A stretch of 64,000 nucleotides of DNA from Coleofasciculus sp937127375 (GCA_040218875.1 JAVJQP010000027.1); one strand, 5' to 3'. Numbered from the stretch's first letter, positions 36,154 to 45,625 are shown. Numbers and translations are program-made. The notes: generated by a model not told the origin, from the letters alone.

Positions 36154-36312
36154 TCATCTAAAAACGGACTTTTTCATGCTAAAAGCTGCTAAACTAGCTA
36201 CTGCACCAGTACCCACAAATGCAGCTAAACCAACCGGATAAGTTCCTCCTGCAATAGCCAAACCTGCTGCTCAAGTTGCGGATTCTTTAGCATTGTCGAT
36301 AGCTTCTCGCAA
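36154..36312 (-). pseudogene. Remnant of a small glycine/alanine-rich hydrophobic protein
   Basis: A minus frame reads KLREAIDNAKESAT, then a TGA stop (36271-36273), then AGLAIAGGTYPVGLAAF and VGTGAVASLAAFSMKKSVFR. The glycine-zipper-like hydrophobic segment resembles the style of the intact gene at 36586. The in-frame stop and lack of an ATG suggest a relic. The family is unknown. Confidence 0.35.
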
Positions 36313-36585
36313 TTTCGGTTCTCCTCAATATTTTGTCATTATCAAAGCTATATTTAGTAGCTGTTGTAAGAAGGGTTAACGCCATAAAGCTGAGATAAAT
36401 ATGAGTAAATATTCTGTGAACCTAAATTGGCTTATGCCTTCAATAACGCAACAAATACTTATATAGCATCCGCCAAATAGCGCAATAGTCTTAGCAGCTA
36501 TTGCTGAGGTAATCACTCACCTGAATCAGCTAGTTTAGAGGTGAAAAGACCCAGAAAGCGTAAACTATAACAAAGGAGTAATCAA

Positions 36586-36921
36586 ATGGACGAAGCTGTT
36601 AGAAAAATTGCGGCACTAGGATTCCCAGGAGTTATTCTCCTGATTGCAATGGCTACCACAGGTTTTACAGGAGCAGCGGCAATCACAGCCGCCTTAGCAA
36701 TGCTCGGACCAGGAGGAATGATTGGAGGCATCATGTTCCTTGGAGTCATAGGTATAGCTACCGATGCCTTATCTAAGTTTGGGCTGGAAGCTTTACTGGT
36801 GGGCGTATATCAAGATCGTCAGGAAAAGGGAGAAACCTTAGAGGCTCTTACAAAGGAGATTAGTGGACTATTTATTTCTGATGACTTGAAGCGCAAACTA
36901 AAAGAAGAGCTTGGCTGTTAA
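36586..36921 (+). CDS. Small glycine-zipper-like membrane protein
   Basis: A 111-aa protein. The first 65 residues hold two or three hydrophobic, Gly/Ala-rich segments (FPGVILLIAMATTGFTG, AAAITAALAMLGPGGMIGGI, MFLGVIGIATDAL), followed by a charged helical tail (KGETLEALTKEISGLFISDD). AAGGAG at 36572-36577, 8 nt before the ATG, supports the start. I do not recognise a named family. The layout resembles small membrane-active or effector-type proteins, but no partner gene adjoins it; a related relic lies upstream on the other strand. Confidence 0.75.
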   Translation: MDEAVRKIAALGFPGVILLIAMATTGFTGAAAITAALAMLGPGGMIGGIMFLGVIGIATDALSKFGLEALLVGVYQDRQEKGETLEALTKEISGLFISDDLKRKLKEELGC

Positions 36922-36935
36922 GCAGGCGACTTAAG

Positions 36936-37008
36936 ACGAATGGCACGCTCCTCATAGTCTGATGGGCAATGCCCACCCTACGGAATATCAAGGGTTTTGG
37001 CGATCCGA
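36936..37008. repeat. Repeat family B, copy 2
   Basis: ACGAATGGCACGCTCCTCAT, GGGCAATGCCCACCCTAC, then ATATCAAGGGTTTTGGCGAT, matching the order at 24288. It lies directly downstream of the small membrane protein gene. The remainder of the 307-bp gap up to 37228 holds no gene. Confidence 0.78.
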
Positions 37009-37228
37009 AAATGCTTATTTAACTGCCACCGGATCGGGAAAAACATAACGCCTCCCTATCCCATCAAAAACACACCTCAAACCTCCAACAGATCATCGGC
37101 ATTGTCATCAAAATATGATATGGGTTAGTGGCAGAGCGCATTGGCAAAATAATCCTTATCATTAGAGAGACGTATTAACAAAACTCAGCATTCAGGCATC
37201 GCAACGCCTATCCGTATCAAAAACATCT

Positions 37229-39745
37229 ATGCAAATTTCCCCAGAAAAAGCCGTCGATACCCCCACCCCAACCGTTGAGCAAATAACCCTAGATGTTGGG
37301 GGGATGAAATGTGCAGGCTGTGTCAGTGCGGTAGAACGACAGCTAGAACAGCAACCCGGAGTTGTTTCCGCCCAGGTCAACTTGGTTACAGAAGTGGCTG
37401 TGGTTGAGTATGAAGTCGGTCAGGCTGATCCCGCCACCCTAGCGGAAAAATTAACCGCAACCGGGTTTCCGTCCCAACCCCGTGACTCCCAAGCCGGGGA
37501 AACCTCAGAAGAACGCCTCACCCCGACTCAACGCCATGAACAAGAGGCAAGGGAACAACTGCGGCAATTAATAATTGCTGGTGTCCTCGTCATTCTCTCG
37601 ACCATTGGACATATTGGTCATTGGTTTAATGGACCCATGCTACCCGTGTTTAGCACGATCTGGTTTCATTGGGGATTGGCAACCTTAGCCCTGCTGGGAC
37701 CTGGGCGTCCAATTATCAGCGATGGCTGGCGGGGATTGCGGCATCAAACCCCGAATATGAATACCTTGGTGGGACTAGGAACCTTGGCGGCTTATGGGGC
37801 TAGCTGTGCGGCATTCTTCTTGCCTCAATTGGGCTGGGAATGCTTCTTTGATGAACCCGTGATGTTACTTGGCTTTATCCTGCTAGGACGCACCTTGGAA
37901 CAACGGGCAAGGCGTCAGGCATCAGCCGCTTATGAATCATTATTGGCACTGAAACCCAAAGTAGCCCGGTTAATTGGTAAATCAACACCCACAGCCACAG
38001 AACTGGGGATCGAGATTCCCGTCGAACAAGTTCGCGTGGGCGAGTGGTTGCGGGTTTTGCCGGGAGAAAAAATACCCGTTGATGGCGAAGTGGTGGCGGG
38101 TCAGTCGTCGGTGGATGAGTCCATGTTGACGGGAGAACCCTTACCTGTTCTCAAGCAACCCGGTGATCCGGTTACGGCTGGCACTTTAAATCAATCCGGT
38201 GCGATCGCCATTCAAGCCACACGCATTGGACAGGAAACCACGTTAGCGCAAATTGTCGCCCTGGTGGAACAAGCGCAAACCCGGAAAGCCCCGGTGCAGA
38301 ATTTAGCCGATCAAGTCGCCGGTTATTTTACGTATGGGGTATTGACAATCGCCACCTTCACCTTCCTGTTTTGGGAGTTGGTGGGGACAAAAATCTGGAC
38401 TCAGGTTTTAGGGGAAGGAGACTCCCTGATGGGTGATTCAACCTCACCTTTACTATTGAGCCTAAAATTAGCGATCGCGGTATTAGTGATCGCCTGTCCC
38501 TGTGCCTTGGGATTGGCAACCCCGACAGCGATTCTAGTCGGCACCAGCTTAGGGGCAGAACGGGGCTTACTGATTAAAGGGGGTGACATTTTAGAACGAG
38601 TCCATCAACTCGATACCATCGTCTTTGACAAAACAGGCACTTTGACTCAAGGAAAACCCACTGTAACTGATTGTCTATCTGTTGGAGAATGGGCAGAGGA
38701 AGATGGGGAGACGGGGGACACAGGAGGTGAACGCTCGGTCAGGGCGGGTTTTGAACAAAGCTTATCCTCAATAGCTGGCGCGAATTCCCTCAACCCGCCC
38801 CTACAGACGAATAATGGCATGTCTGGTTACTCAAAACTCCTTCAACTCGCCGCCGCAGCCGAAAGAGGCACAACTCATCCCCTCGGAGAAGCGATTTGTA
38901 CAGCAGCAGCACAACAAGAGTTACCTCGATTAGCCGCCAAGGATTTTTATACCGAAGCCGGACTAGGAATATCTGCCCTAGTGGACAATCAATCGGTATT
39001 ACTGGGGAATGAAGATTGGTTACGTCAGCAAGGCGTGACCCTTAGTGATACCGCCCAAGCCCAAGCCCAAACCTTAGCGGCTGTCGGGAAAACCGTGGTG
39101 TATTTAGCCGTAGATGGAGAATTGGCTGGACTCATTGCCCTAACCGATTTACCCAAACCTGATGCCAAAACCACCGTAGAACAGCTACAGGCGATGGGAC
39201 TGCGCGTGATGCTGCTAACCGGAGATCAACCCAATGCCGCCGTGACAGTGGCACAACACCTTGCCATTGATTCAGCCAACATTATGGCAGGTATCCGTCC
39301 CGATGGCAAAGCCGCCGCGATCGCCCAACTGCAAACCCAGGGAAACTGCATCGCCATGGTTGGAGATGGAATTAACGATGGTCCCGCCTTAGCCCAAGCT
39401 GATGTTGGCATCGCCCTGCAAGCGGGAACAGATGTTGCCCGGGAAACGGCGGGGATTATTCTCATGCAACCGAGCGCTAACAGCCCTCAAGCTAGCGGTT
39501 TGCTGGATATTGTCCACGCGATTAAACTGTCTCGCGCTACCTTTAACAAAATTCGCCAAAACCTCTTCTGGGCGTTGGGATATAACACGTTGGGTATTCC
39601 CGTAGCGGCTGGCGTACTATTACCTGGATTTGGTATCGCTCTCAATCCGGCTGTAGCTGGCGCACTGATGGCATTTAGTTCGGTGACTGTAGTCAGCAAC
39701 TCTCTGCTATTGCGTCGAGGTTGGAACTCTGTAGACAGGGTGTAG
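37229..39745 (+). CDS. ctaA: Copper-translocating P-type ATPase (CtaA-like) with repeat insert
   Basis: An 838-aa P1B-type ATPase. The N-terminal metal-binding domain has GMKCAGC (C28, C31), the membrane CPC motif is near 423 (ACPCALGLATPTAI), DKTGT near 467, the HP motif in GTTHPLGEA, and GDGINDGPALAQADVG. The GMKCAGCVSAVERQL start is like CtaA, which supplies copper to the cytosol or thylakoid path. About 45 extra residues (487-533) between the phosphorylation site and the HP motif come partly from a family A palindrome read in frame (RAGFEQSLSSIAGANS). The choice of CtaA over PacS is by resemblance. Confidence 0.9.
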   Translation: MQISPEKAVDTPTPTVEQITLDVGGMKCAGCVSAVERQLEQQPGVVSAQVNLVTEVAVVEYEVGQADPATLAEKLTATGFPSQPRDSQAGETSEERLTPTQRHEQEAREQLRQLIIAGVLVILSTIGHIGHWFNGPMLPVFSTIWFHWGLATLALLGPGRPIISDGWRGLRHQTPNMNTLVGLGTLAAYGASCAAFFLPQLGWECFFDEPVMLLGFILLGRTLEQRARRQASAAYESLLALKPKVARLIGKSTPTATELGIEIPVEQVRVGEWLRVLPGEKIPVDGEVVAGQSSVDESMLTGEPLPVLKQPGDPVTAGTLNQSGAIAIQATRIGQETTLAQIVALVEQAQTRKAPVQNLADQVAGYFTYGVLTIATFTFLFWELVGTKIWTQVLGEGDSLMGDSTSPLLLSLKLAIAVLVIACPCALGLATPTAILVGTSLGAERGLLIKGGDILERVHQLDTIVFDKTGTLTQGKPTVTDCLSVGEWAEEDGETGDTGGERSVRAGFEQSLSSIAGANSLNPPLQTNNGMSGYSKLLQLAAAAERGTTHPLGEAICTAAAQQELPRLAAKDFYTEAGLGISALVDNQSVLLGNEDWLRQQGVTLSDTAQAQAQTLAAVGKTVVYLAVDGELAGLIALTDLPKPDAKTTVEQLQAMGLRVMLLTGDQPNAAVTVAQHLAIDSANIMAGIRPDGKAAAIAQLQTQGNCIAMVGDGINDGPALAQADVGIALQAGTDVARETAGIILMQPSANSPQASGLLDIVHAIKLSRATFNKIRQNLFWALGYNTLGIPVAAGVLLPGFGIALNPAVAGALMAFSSVTVVSNSLLLRRGWNSVDRV
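38741..38805. repeat. Palindromic repeat family A, copy 7, inside the CtaA-like gene
   Basis: AGGGCGGGTTTTGAACAAAG to CTCAACCCGCCCCTACA, translated in frame as RAGFEQSLSSIAGANSLNPP. The peptide is strikingly like the one in menE. Confidence 0.9.
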
Positions 39746-39939
39746 AGTGTGGGGTTTGGGGTCTGGGTAAAATACTCATCCCGCATTATTAGGCGAGACT
39801 GGGAAAATTCACACCCGTTCGTTCAATGGGTCCTAACCTTTATGTAGTAGAATACAAAGTAATGGTGGTGTCTGGATGATTCTTTTCAAGTCTCGCTTAC
39901 CAAGCGGCGAAGGCTGGTAAATCTTAGGTTATCACCCGC

Positions 39940-40205
39940 TTTCCTCCCCGCCCATGTTAAGCATGGACTTTCTGCGGAGCAGGACAAAGTCCGGTATCCA
40001 GCGGGAAAGTAGGGTGAACGTGATAGCCAAATTGAGAAAGTTTTATCGGTACGAATTTACAGCCTACTTGTGGGATCTTCTAAACCGGGAGTGTAACGCA
40101 GCTATTAAGATCACCAGAGAGGAGTTATTACATAGTCCTCACGATAAAAGCCGGAATCACCGCCAATTAGCGGCACCCCAAAGGAAGCCTACAGGCTCTC
40201 CCGTC
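39940..40205. mobile_element. Probable decayed IS200/IS605-type remnant
   Basis: TCCTCCCCGCCCATGTTAAGCATGG (first 20: TCCTCCCCGCCCATGTTAAG), with a CCATG/CATGG hairpin at 39952-39966, is like IS605-type end hairpins I recall from cyanobacteria. A following 87-aa open frame (39954-40217) contains LLNRECNAAIKITREEL, weakly like a TnpB RuvC III region. It is in the 688-bp gap 39746-40434, which otherwise shows no gene. Confidence 0.3.
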
Positions 40206-40434
40206 GGGTCAGTGTAAAAAAATGTCACAAAATTGTAACATTAGAGTCTGTGCCATGATCTGCATTAATGCTTATGATGATTGAATGGGGGAAGACCAAG
40301 TTGAAGGTCGGCAATTCGGTCATTTCTTCTTGATACGTTAAGGAAAGATAATTAAGCAGTTTGCTAATGTAAGAAAGCATAGACACAGCGACAGTGAATT
40401 AACTGCACTCTCTATCCCTATTTTTCGATGTTCA

Positions 40435-40869
40435 ATGCCTGCAAAATCCAATCAAAACCATCTGTTAATTATTGAAGACGAAAAAGGACGCAAGGAATAT
40501 ACCTTGGAGGAACCCGTCTATTCTATAGGCAGAGATCCGGATGTGGATATTCGTTTGTTCTCACAATTTGTATCTCGCCGACACGCCACCTTAGTGCGGC
40601 GAGAACGAGAGGACGGCAGTCTCTACTACCGCATTGTCGATGGTAACCTCAAAGGTAAAGCCAGCGCCAACGGACTCGTAATTAACGGTCATAAACTTCA
40701 AGCCCACGATCTTGAAGATGAGGACGAAGTCGTCTTCGGACCTCAAGTTAGTGCCAAATATTACATACTCAAGCGAGACTCTGTTCCCACTGGACCTCCC
40801 GATGAGTTTGACATCACCCTGATTAGCCCAAATATGATGGGGGGAGATCCAGATGACTGGACACCCTGA
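40435..40869 (+). CDS. FHA-domain protein
   Basis: A 144-aa protein with one forkhead-associated domain: YSIGRDPDVDIRL, SRRHATLVR and an N-G turn (SANGLVINGHKL). These are the phosphothreonine-binding signatures. The C-terminal tail is acidic and proline-rich. No kinase or phosphatase gene is adjacent; it is probably a partner of a distant Ser/Thr kinase. After the stop, a degenerate echo of the last codons (GGAAATCCAGAGGATTG) suggests that the end was once longer or duplicated. Confidence 0.88.
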   Translation: MPAKSNQNHLLIIEDEKGRKEYTLEEPVYSIGRDPDVDIRLFSQFVSRRHATLVRREREDGSLYYRIVDGNLKGKASANGLVINGHKLQAHDLEDEDEVVFGPQVSAKYYILKRDSVPTGPPDEFDITLISPNMMGGDPDDWTP

Positions 40870-40926
40870 TTATTCGCCCAACTATGATCAGGGAAATCCA
40901 GAGGATTGAAACAAAACCAGAGGATG

Positions 40927-41274
40927 TCAACCAGCAACACTTTCTAAGAGTTGCCAATGGCGGTTTTGGGCAACCGCCTCTTGAACTTCATAAAACTTAT
41001 CGTGACAGTGGTTGTCTACCTGTAAGGGCAACTCTTCATTTTTGATCACGAAATTCATGCGAATTTCCTGATCGGTAGCCATCGATTTGTCAATCAAGAC
41101 TTCCACTGTCACGAGTTTGGCAAAGGCAACATGACCGGGGATCTCCCGTGCCATGATATAGTCTCCCGTATCATAAATAATGTCGAAATCGCAGGATTGT
41201 AAAACCTCAATCAACGATGGCTGAAGGTGATCGGGAGAAACTGCAACCGTAAATGAACAAGTGTAGCGAGCCAT
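40927..41274 (-). CDS. Conserved cyanobacterial protein of unknown function
   Basis: A 115-aa soluble protein (MARYTCSFTVAVSPDHLQPS). It has no signal peptide or membrane segment. A mixed alpha-beta pattern and an LQVDNHCHDKFYEVQEAVAQN region are seen; the H-x-C-H cluster might bind metal. I do not recognise a characterised family. It is convergent with the FHA gene. Confidence 0.7.
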   Translation of the reverse strand: MARYTCSFTVAVSPDHLQPSLIEVLQSCDFDIIYDTGDYIMAREIPGHVAFAKLVTVEVLIDKSMATDQEIRMNFVIKNEELPLQVDNHCHDKFYEVQEAVAQNRHWQLLESVAG

Positions 41275-41309
41275 ATTTAACCCTTGGCGTCAGATAGCTA
41301 GATCATTAC

Positions 41310-41520
41310 ATAAGATCTATCCAAAGCAACCCACAAGTGGGCATCTGGAGGTACTTACTTCCTGCTTCACTCTGGCTGTGACAGCACTGAACACCTCGAC
41401 TACGCTCAGTGTTAACCAGTCCACAGGCTAACACCACCTGTACGGGCTTGGTTACCAAGCTCCTACGGCGGCTATCTAAAGTCACCTACCTAGCCGTGGT
41501 CTTTGGCTGGATAGGTATAC
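41310..41520 (-). pseudogene. Possible TnpB C-terminal/right-end remnant
   Basis: On the minus strand a frame reads KPVQVVLACGLVNTERSRG and CHSQSEAGSKYLQM, resembling the poorly conserved tails of cyanobacterial TnpB genes that I recall, and the DNA is rich in short hairpins (GAGCTTGGTAACCAAGC; CACCTCGACTACGCTCAGTG). No catalytic motif is present. It may be an IS end without a gene. The rest of the 41275-41653 gap is featureless. Confidence 0.28.
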
Positions 41521-41653
41521 CAATAAAGTATACATACTCTTGACGGTAGATTCCATCGGGACAAACATCTAGCCATCTTTCACTTTACTCGAGGACATGA
41601 TTTTGGGTGACAATGGGGAGAGATGTAATCAGATGAGGCGTGGATAAGGGGAA

Positions 41654-42319
41654 ATGCTGATCGTGTTTGAGGGAGTCGAAGGCAGTGGTAAAACCACCCA
41701 AATTCAGCGATCGCGCGATTGGTTCCTCAGCAGTGGCATACTAGACAAACTGGGCAATTACCGTCAACCGCCCCCTGTGATCATCACCCGCGAACCCGGA
41801 GGAACCCCCCTCGGCGTCAAACTACGTCAACTCTTGCTCCAAGAACAGTCCTCATCCCTACAACAGGGCACCGAACTCCTCCTCTACGCTGCTGATCGAT
41901 CGCAGCATGTTGAAGAATTGTTACAGCCTCAGCTCGACGCCGGAGCGATTATTTTGTGCGATCGCTACACGGATTCAACGATTGCCTATCAGGGGTATGG
42001 ACGAGGGATTGACCTAGCCTTGATTGAGCAAATCAACCACATCGCCACAGGAGGACTAGAAAGTGATTTGACCTTATGGTTAGATGTCGATGTCACAATA
42101 GGCTTACAACGGGCAAGAGAACGGGGAGTAGCCGATCGCATCGAACAAGCGGAGTTAGCCTTTCACCAACGAGTCCAACAAGGGTTTGCCCAGTTAGCCT
42201 CCCAGCATCCCCAGCGAATTGTCCGGATTGACGCCAATCAAAGCCCTGACGCCGTGCAATTGGATATTCAGATCGTGTTACGTCAACGGCTTCAAACACA
42301 CTATGTCATGGAAAAATGA
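41654..42319 (+). CDS. tmk: Thymidylate kinase
   Basis: A 221-aa dTMP kinase. The P-loop FEGVEGSGKTT is at residues 5-15, TREPGGTPLG carries the DR(E)P-type block, and ILCDRYTDSTIAYQGYGRG is the substrate-binding region, with the LID near RARERGVADRIE. It phosphorylates dTMP for DNA synthesis. It precedes holB by 42 bp; a cyanobacterial tmk-holB pair is common and suggests co-transcription. The spacer holds short ATAAGAC tandem repeats. Confidence 0.95.
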   Translation: MLIVFEGVEGSGKTTQIQRSRDWFLSSGILDKLGNYRQPPPVIITREPGGTPLGVKLRQLLLQEQSSSLQQGTELLLYAADRSQHVEELLQPQLDAGAIILCDRYTDSTIAYQGYGRGIDLALIEQINHIATGGLESDLTLWLDVDVTIGLQRARERGVADRIEQAELAFHQRVQQGFAQLASQHPQRIVRIDANQSPDAVQLDIQIVLRQRLQTHYVMEK

Positions 42320-42361
42320 CATAAGACATAAGACATAAGACGAATGACATAAGACGAACAA

Positions 42362-43294
42362 ATGACAATAGTCGCACAAAAACAAGCGATCGCACTCTTA
42401 GAGGGAGCCATAACAGCCAACCGCATCGCCCCAGCTTATCTATTTGTCGGTTCTCCTGGAGTCGGGCGGGCTTTAGTCGCCCGGTGGTTCATTGAACGGT
42501 TATTTTGTCAAGATATTCCCCCCCAGAAGCAACCCTTAGTCCAGAAACGCCTCCAGCAAAGAAATCACCCGGATCTCCTCTGGGTTGAACCCACCTATCT
42601 ACACAATGGTATTCGCCTATCCGCCAAAGAAGCCACAGAAAAAGGACTCAAGCGCAAAGCCCCCCCCCAAATCCGCCTGGAACAAATTCGCGAAATTAGC
42701 CAATTTTTAGGACGTTCTCCCCTAGAAGCCTCCCGCCAAATTGTGGTGCTAGAACAGACGGAAACCATGGCAGAATCAGCCGCAAATGGCTTGCTCAAGA
42801 CGCTAGAAGAACCCGGAAACGCCACATTAATTTTAATCGCGCCCAGTCCCGATGCCTTATTACCCACCTTAGTGTCCCGGTGTCAGCGGATTCCCTTTTC
42901 CCGATTAGCACAAGACGACATGGCACAGGTACTACAGCAAACGGGTTATCAGCAGATTCTCCAAGAACCCTCTATACTAGCCATTGCCCAAGGGAGTCCC
43001 GGAGAAGCGATCGCGGCGTTTGAACAACTGCAAGCCATACCCCCAGAATTACTGGCAAAGTTGAACCAATTGCCCAACTCATCCCGTATGGCGCTAGAAC
43101 TGGCGAAGGAAATTGATAAAACCCTTGATCCCCAAGCCCAATTGTGGTTAGTTGACTATTTACAGCATCAGTATTGGCAACACCAACCCCATACCCAAAT
43201 CATTCACCAATTAGAGCAAGCCCGAACCTTCTTACTTGGTTATGCTCAACCTCGATTGGTTTGGGAAGTGACATTCTTAGAGTTAAAGCGATAG
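42362..43294 (+). CDS. holB: DNA polymerase III subunit delta prime
   Basis: A 310-aa clamp-loader AAA+ subunit. It has AYLFVGSPGVGRALVARWF (a degenerate P-loop with R instead of K, as expected for non-hydrolysing delta prime), ESAANGLLKTLEEPGNATLILI, and the SRC motif LPTLVSRCQRIPF. No zinc-binding cysteines of the DnaX type are seen. It is 42 bp downstream of tmk. Confidence 0.92.
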   Translation: MTIVAQKQAIALLEGAITANRIAPAYLFVGSPGVGRALVARWFIERLFCQDIPPQKQPLVQKRLQQRNHPDLLWVEPTYLHNGIRLSAKEATEKGLKRKAPPQIRLEQIREISQFLGRSPLEASRQIVVLEQTETMAESAANGLLKTLEEPGNATLILIAPSPDALLPTLVSRCQRIPFSRLAQDDMAQVLQQTGYQQILQEPSILAIAQGSPGEAIAAFEQLQAIPPELLAKLNQLPNSSRMALELAKEIDKTLDPQAQLWLVDYLQHQYWQHQPHTQIIHQLEQARTFLLGYAQPRLVWEVTFLELKR

Positions 43295-43360
43295 ATTAGC
43301 TTGGGTTCGTAGTAAGGGCTTGAGCCCTAGATAGATTTTGCTGGGTTTCCTGTCGTCAAC

Positions 43361-43627
43361 CCACCCTACTGGCGTGGCACACCTTATTTGGTGGATTAGA
43401 ATTGTAGGGGCACCATCCTTGCGCCCAGTTTAAACGTTAAATCTATTCCACAATTTTAGCTGTGTCAAGCCACCCTACTGGCGTGGCACACCTTATTTGA
43501 TGAATTAGAATTACGCCCGGAAACCGTAGGGGCGCATGGCGTGCGCCCAGTTTAAACGTCAAATCTATTTCACCATTTTAGCTGTGTCAGCCCACTACAA
43601 CCTATTCCACCATGTTAGCTGTTTCAC
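43361..43627. repeat. Tandem repeat of about 110-120 bp, two full copies plus a third tail
   Basis: CCACCCTACTGGCGTGGCAC starts at 43361 and again at 43470. Each unit ends with CCAGTTTAAACGT and TTTTAGCTGTGTCA. A partial third copy (CCTATTCCACCATGTTAGCTG) is near 43608. Each unit holds a variable GTAGGGGC...GCGCCC hairpin. No gene is seen. Confidence 0.85.
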
Positions 43628-43646
43628 ACCAGCAACAAAGGCTTGA

Positions 43647-43883
43647 GGAGAGGGCGACCTTTTAGATATGAGGGCAGAATCACCGGAACAAACCCTGCTC
43701 AAACTGATAGTTGATAGCACCTCAGATCGGATTGTGGGCGCTCAAATGGTTGGAGACTGTGCCTCTGAGATCATTCAGATGATTGCTTTAGCCATTAACG
43801 CCGGAGTAACCAAGGCAGATTTTAATCATACCATTGGTATTCATCCCTCCATCGGTGAAGAATTTTTCTGTTTATCACCGTAG
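43647..43883 (+). pseudogene. Glutathione reductase-type C-terminal fragment
   Basis: The frame encodes SPEQTLLKLIVDSTSDRIVG, then AQMVGDCASEIIQMIALAIN and VTKADFNHTIGIHPSIGEEF. This is the dimerisation domain of glutathione reductase and related disulfide oxidoreductases, including the catalytic HP of HPS(I)GEE. FAD and NADPH domains are missing, replaced upstream by tandem repeats. Only the last 75 residues survive. It is a relic of a gor-like gene. Confidence 0.85.
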
Positions 43884-44003
43884 GGGTTTAGTCTCCAAAC
43901 CCCCACAGGTAACCCAATCCCTACTTAGGGCTTGCTGAATAAGTATTGGGGAGATGGGGTGAGGGGGAGATGAGGGAAACAGTAGTGCTTTTCGTCTGGC
44001 TAT

Positions 44004-44283
44004 ACAGCGCTTTTTGTGTAATAAAGTACAGTAGCTCGAAGTCCCCCTTCAGATCCCCCTCCCGTCCCCCTTTTGATCCCCCTTCCGTCCCCCTTTTGAT
44101 CCCCCTTCCGTCCCCCTTCAAAAGGGGGAGACCAAAGGATGCGGGAGCTTTTGGTTCCATGGGGGAGACCAAAGGATGCGGGAGCTTTTTGTTCCATGGG
44201 GGAAGCCAAAGGATGCGGGAGCTTTTGGTTCCATGGGGGATTTAGGGGGATCGACAATGTACCGCATAGCAGAGCAAACTGCT
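44004..44283. repeat. Composite repeat cluster C, copy 1 (three 37-bp units)
   Basis: ACAGCGCTTTTTGTGTAATA, then CCCCCTT...GATCCCCCTTCCGT units of 23 bp, then three exact-length 37-bp units (44124-44160, 44161-44197, 44198-44234) with GACCAAAGGATGCGGGAGCT, then GGGGATTTAGGGGGATCGAC and AGAGCAAACTGCT. The C-rich and G-rich arms can pair. Open frames over it are artefacts. Confidence 0.92.
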
Positions 44284-44332
44284 ATAAGTGCAAGCTTTTC
44301 AGCCATCCAGGAGGGATGGATTGCACTTATAG
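44282..44332. repeat. Nested 12-bp inverted repeat after the permease gene
   Basis: CTATAAGTGCAA pairs perfectly with TTGCACTTATAG, with an inner CCATCC/GGATGG hairpin. It lies 61 bp beyond the permease stop and could terminate it, though no T-run follows on the minus strand. It also directly follows cluster C and could be part of that element. Confidence 0.55.
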
Positions 44333-44392
44333 TCGGCTTTAAACCTCCTCTAACTCTTGATAGATAAGGGTTAGAGGGTTGTGCAGCAAACC

Positions 44393-45625
44393 CTACTTAA
44401 TAACAGCAGCAATCAAACCCCCAGCTAACCAGATATAGGAGACAATCGCCAGCCAAAACAGCACCCGCTCAATGATACTTTTCTTACCACCGCCGTGATG
44501 CATTCCGCCCTTGTGTTCTTTTTTGCCACCCCAGCGCAGCCAAGCCAGAACCCCGGTGACAGCGAGAAAGGCAATGTTTAACCAAAATGTATAGTCAATC
44601 GCAAAACGTTGTGTTTCAGCTTGACTCTGCCCAGTGCTTTCTGGCAAAAGCCCGAATAGGGAAAAGCCATAGTGCATAACAATCGCTGTCGCCACCAACG
44701 CCGCTAAAAAGATACCTAGGATATAGAATGCCATTTTCCAGCCGTAGTATTTGGCATGAATCCGAATTACCGGGAACACAACTAAATCACTAAAGATAAA
44801 CGCGATTACCCCAGCAAAACTTACCCCATTGGCATAGAGAACCGAAGCCAAGGGAATATTTCCCATGGAACCGATAAACGTAAAAAATGCCGCAACGGGT
44901 CCAATAATTGTATTTTCTAGAATTGCCAAAAATCCGGGATTACCACCTTGTCCAGAACCAATAAACAGAAACTGAAAGAACGATCGCGGCACAAATACAG
45001 CAATCGCACCCGCCACAGTAAAGCCGATGGTTACGTCTTTCCAAACCATCATCCATTCCATAAAATATTTGCGGGCAACCTGTTTCCATCCCTGTAGAGT
45101 TTGAATCTTCTCTTTCCAGTCGGGAACATCTTCTCCCTCATTTGCCTCGCCTTCATTATCCCGCAGTCGTTTGCGTACCTTTCTAATTAGCTTGGTGGGG
45201 CGGGTAAATTTCACAATCAACCACATGAAAATAATCAGCAGAAGTCCACCCACATACTCGCCAACGACAAATTGCCAACCGAGGAAGACGGCGATGATAA
45301 ATCCTAACTCAATCACTAAATTGGTTGAGGCGAGTAAGAAAGCCAGGGACGGAACAAAACCGGCTCCTTTTTTAAATAATGATTTTGTTGTCGCTAGGGC
45401 AGCAAAACTACAGGAACTCGATATAAAGCCGAAAAACGTTCCCAAGGCGACGCTCCCTTTTCCCGCTTCACCCATGGTTTGTTTCATGCGTTCGCGAGTC
45501 ACAAAAACTTGGATAGCGCTACTAATCACATAACCCAGGATAAACGCCCATAACGCTTTCCAGAAAAAGCCGAGTGAGGTTAGCACTGCCTCACTATACA
45601 GTTGCCAAAAGTTTGCATTGTTCAT
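44393..45625 (-). CDS. Permease of the ArsP/UPF0718 (DUF318) family
   Basis: A 410-aa membrane protein with about ten hydrophobic segments. The family signature SSSCSFAALATTKSLFKKGA lies near residue 70, and a second GNIPLASVLYANGVSFAGVI block follows in the second half. A histidine/glycine-rich cytosolic loop (GGKKEHKGGMHHGGGKK) precedes the last helices. Members export arsenicals or other toxic compounds in some bacteria. The loop may bind metal. Relics of a metal-type two-component system lie divergently upstream, which suggests former metal-linked control. Confidence 0.85.
   Translation of the reverse strand: MNNANFWQLYSEAVLTSLGFFWKALWAFILGYVISSAIQVFVTRERMKQTMGEAGKGSVALGTFFGFISSSCSFAALATTKSLFKKGAGFVPSLAFLLASTNLVIELGFIIAVFLGWQFVVGEYVGGLLLIIFMWLIVKFTRPTKLIRKVRKRLRDNEGEANEGEDVPDWKEKIQTLQGWKQVARKYFMEWMMVWKDVTIGFTVAGAIAVFVPRSFFQFLFIGSGQGGNPGFLAILENTIIGPVAAFFTFIGSMGNIPLASVLYANGVSFAGVIAFIFSDLVVFPVIRIHAKYYGWKMAFYILGIFLAALVATAIVMHYGFSLFGLLPESTGQSQAETQRFAIDYTFWLNIAFLAVTGVLAWLRWGGKKEHKGGMHHGGGKKSIIERVLFWLAIVSYIWLAGGLIAAVIK

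Noticed and set aside
39954..40217. 87-aa open frame as a real gene
   Set aside because: It overlaps an IS-end-like hairpin, has no ribosome site and ends in a repeat-like tail. It is kept only as a low-confidence remnant.
43921..44367. Several overlapping frames on both strands
   Set aside because: They are translations of the 37-bp and 23-bp tandem repeats; the same peptides appear at 58268-58715.
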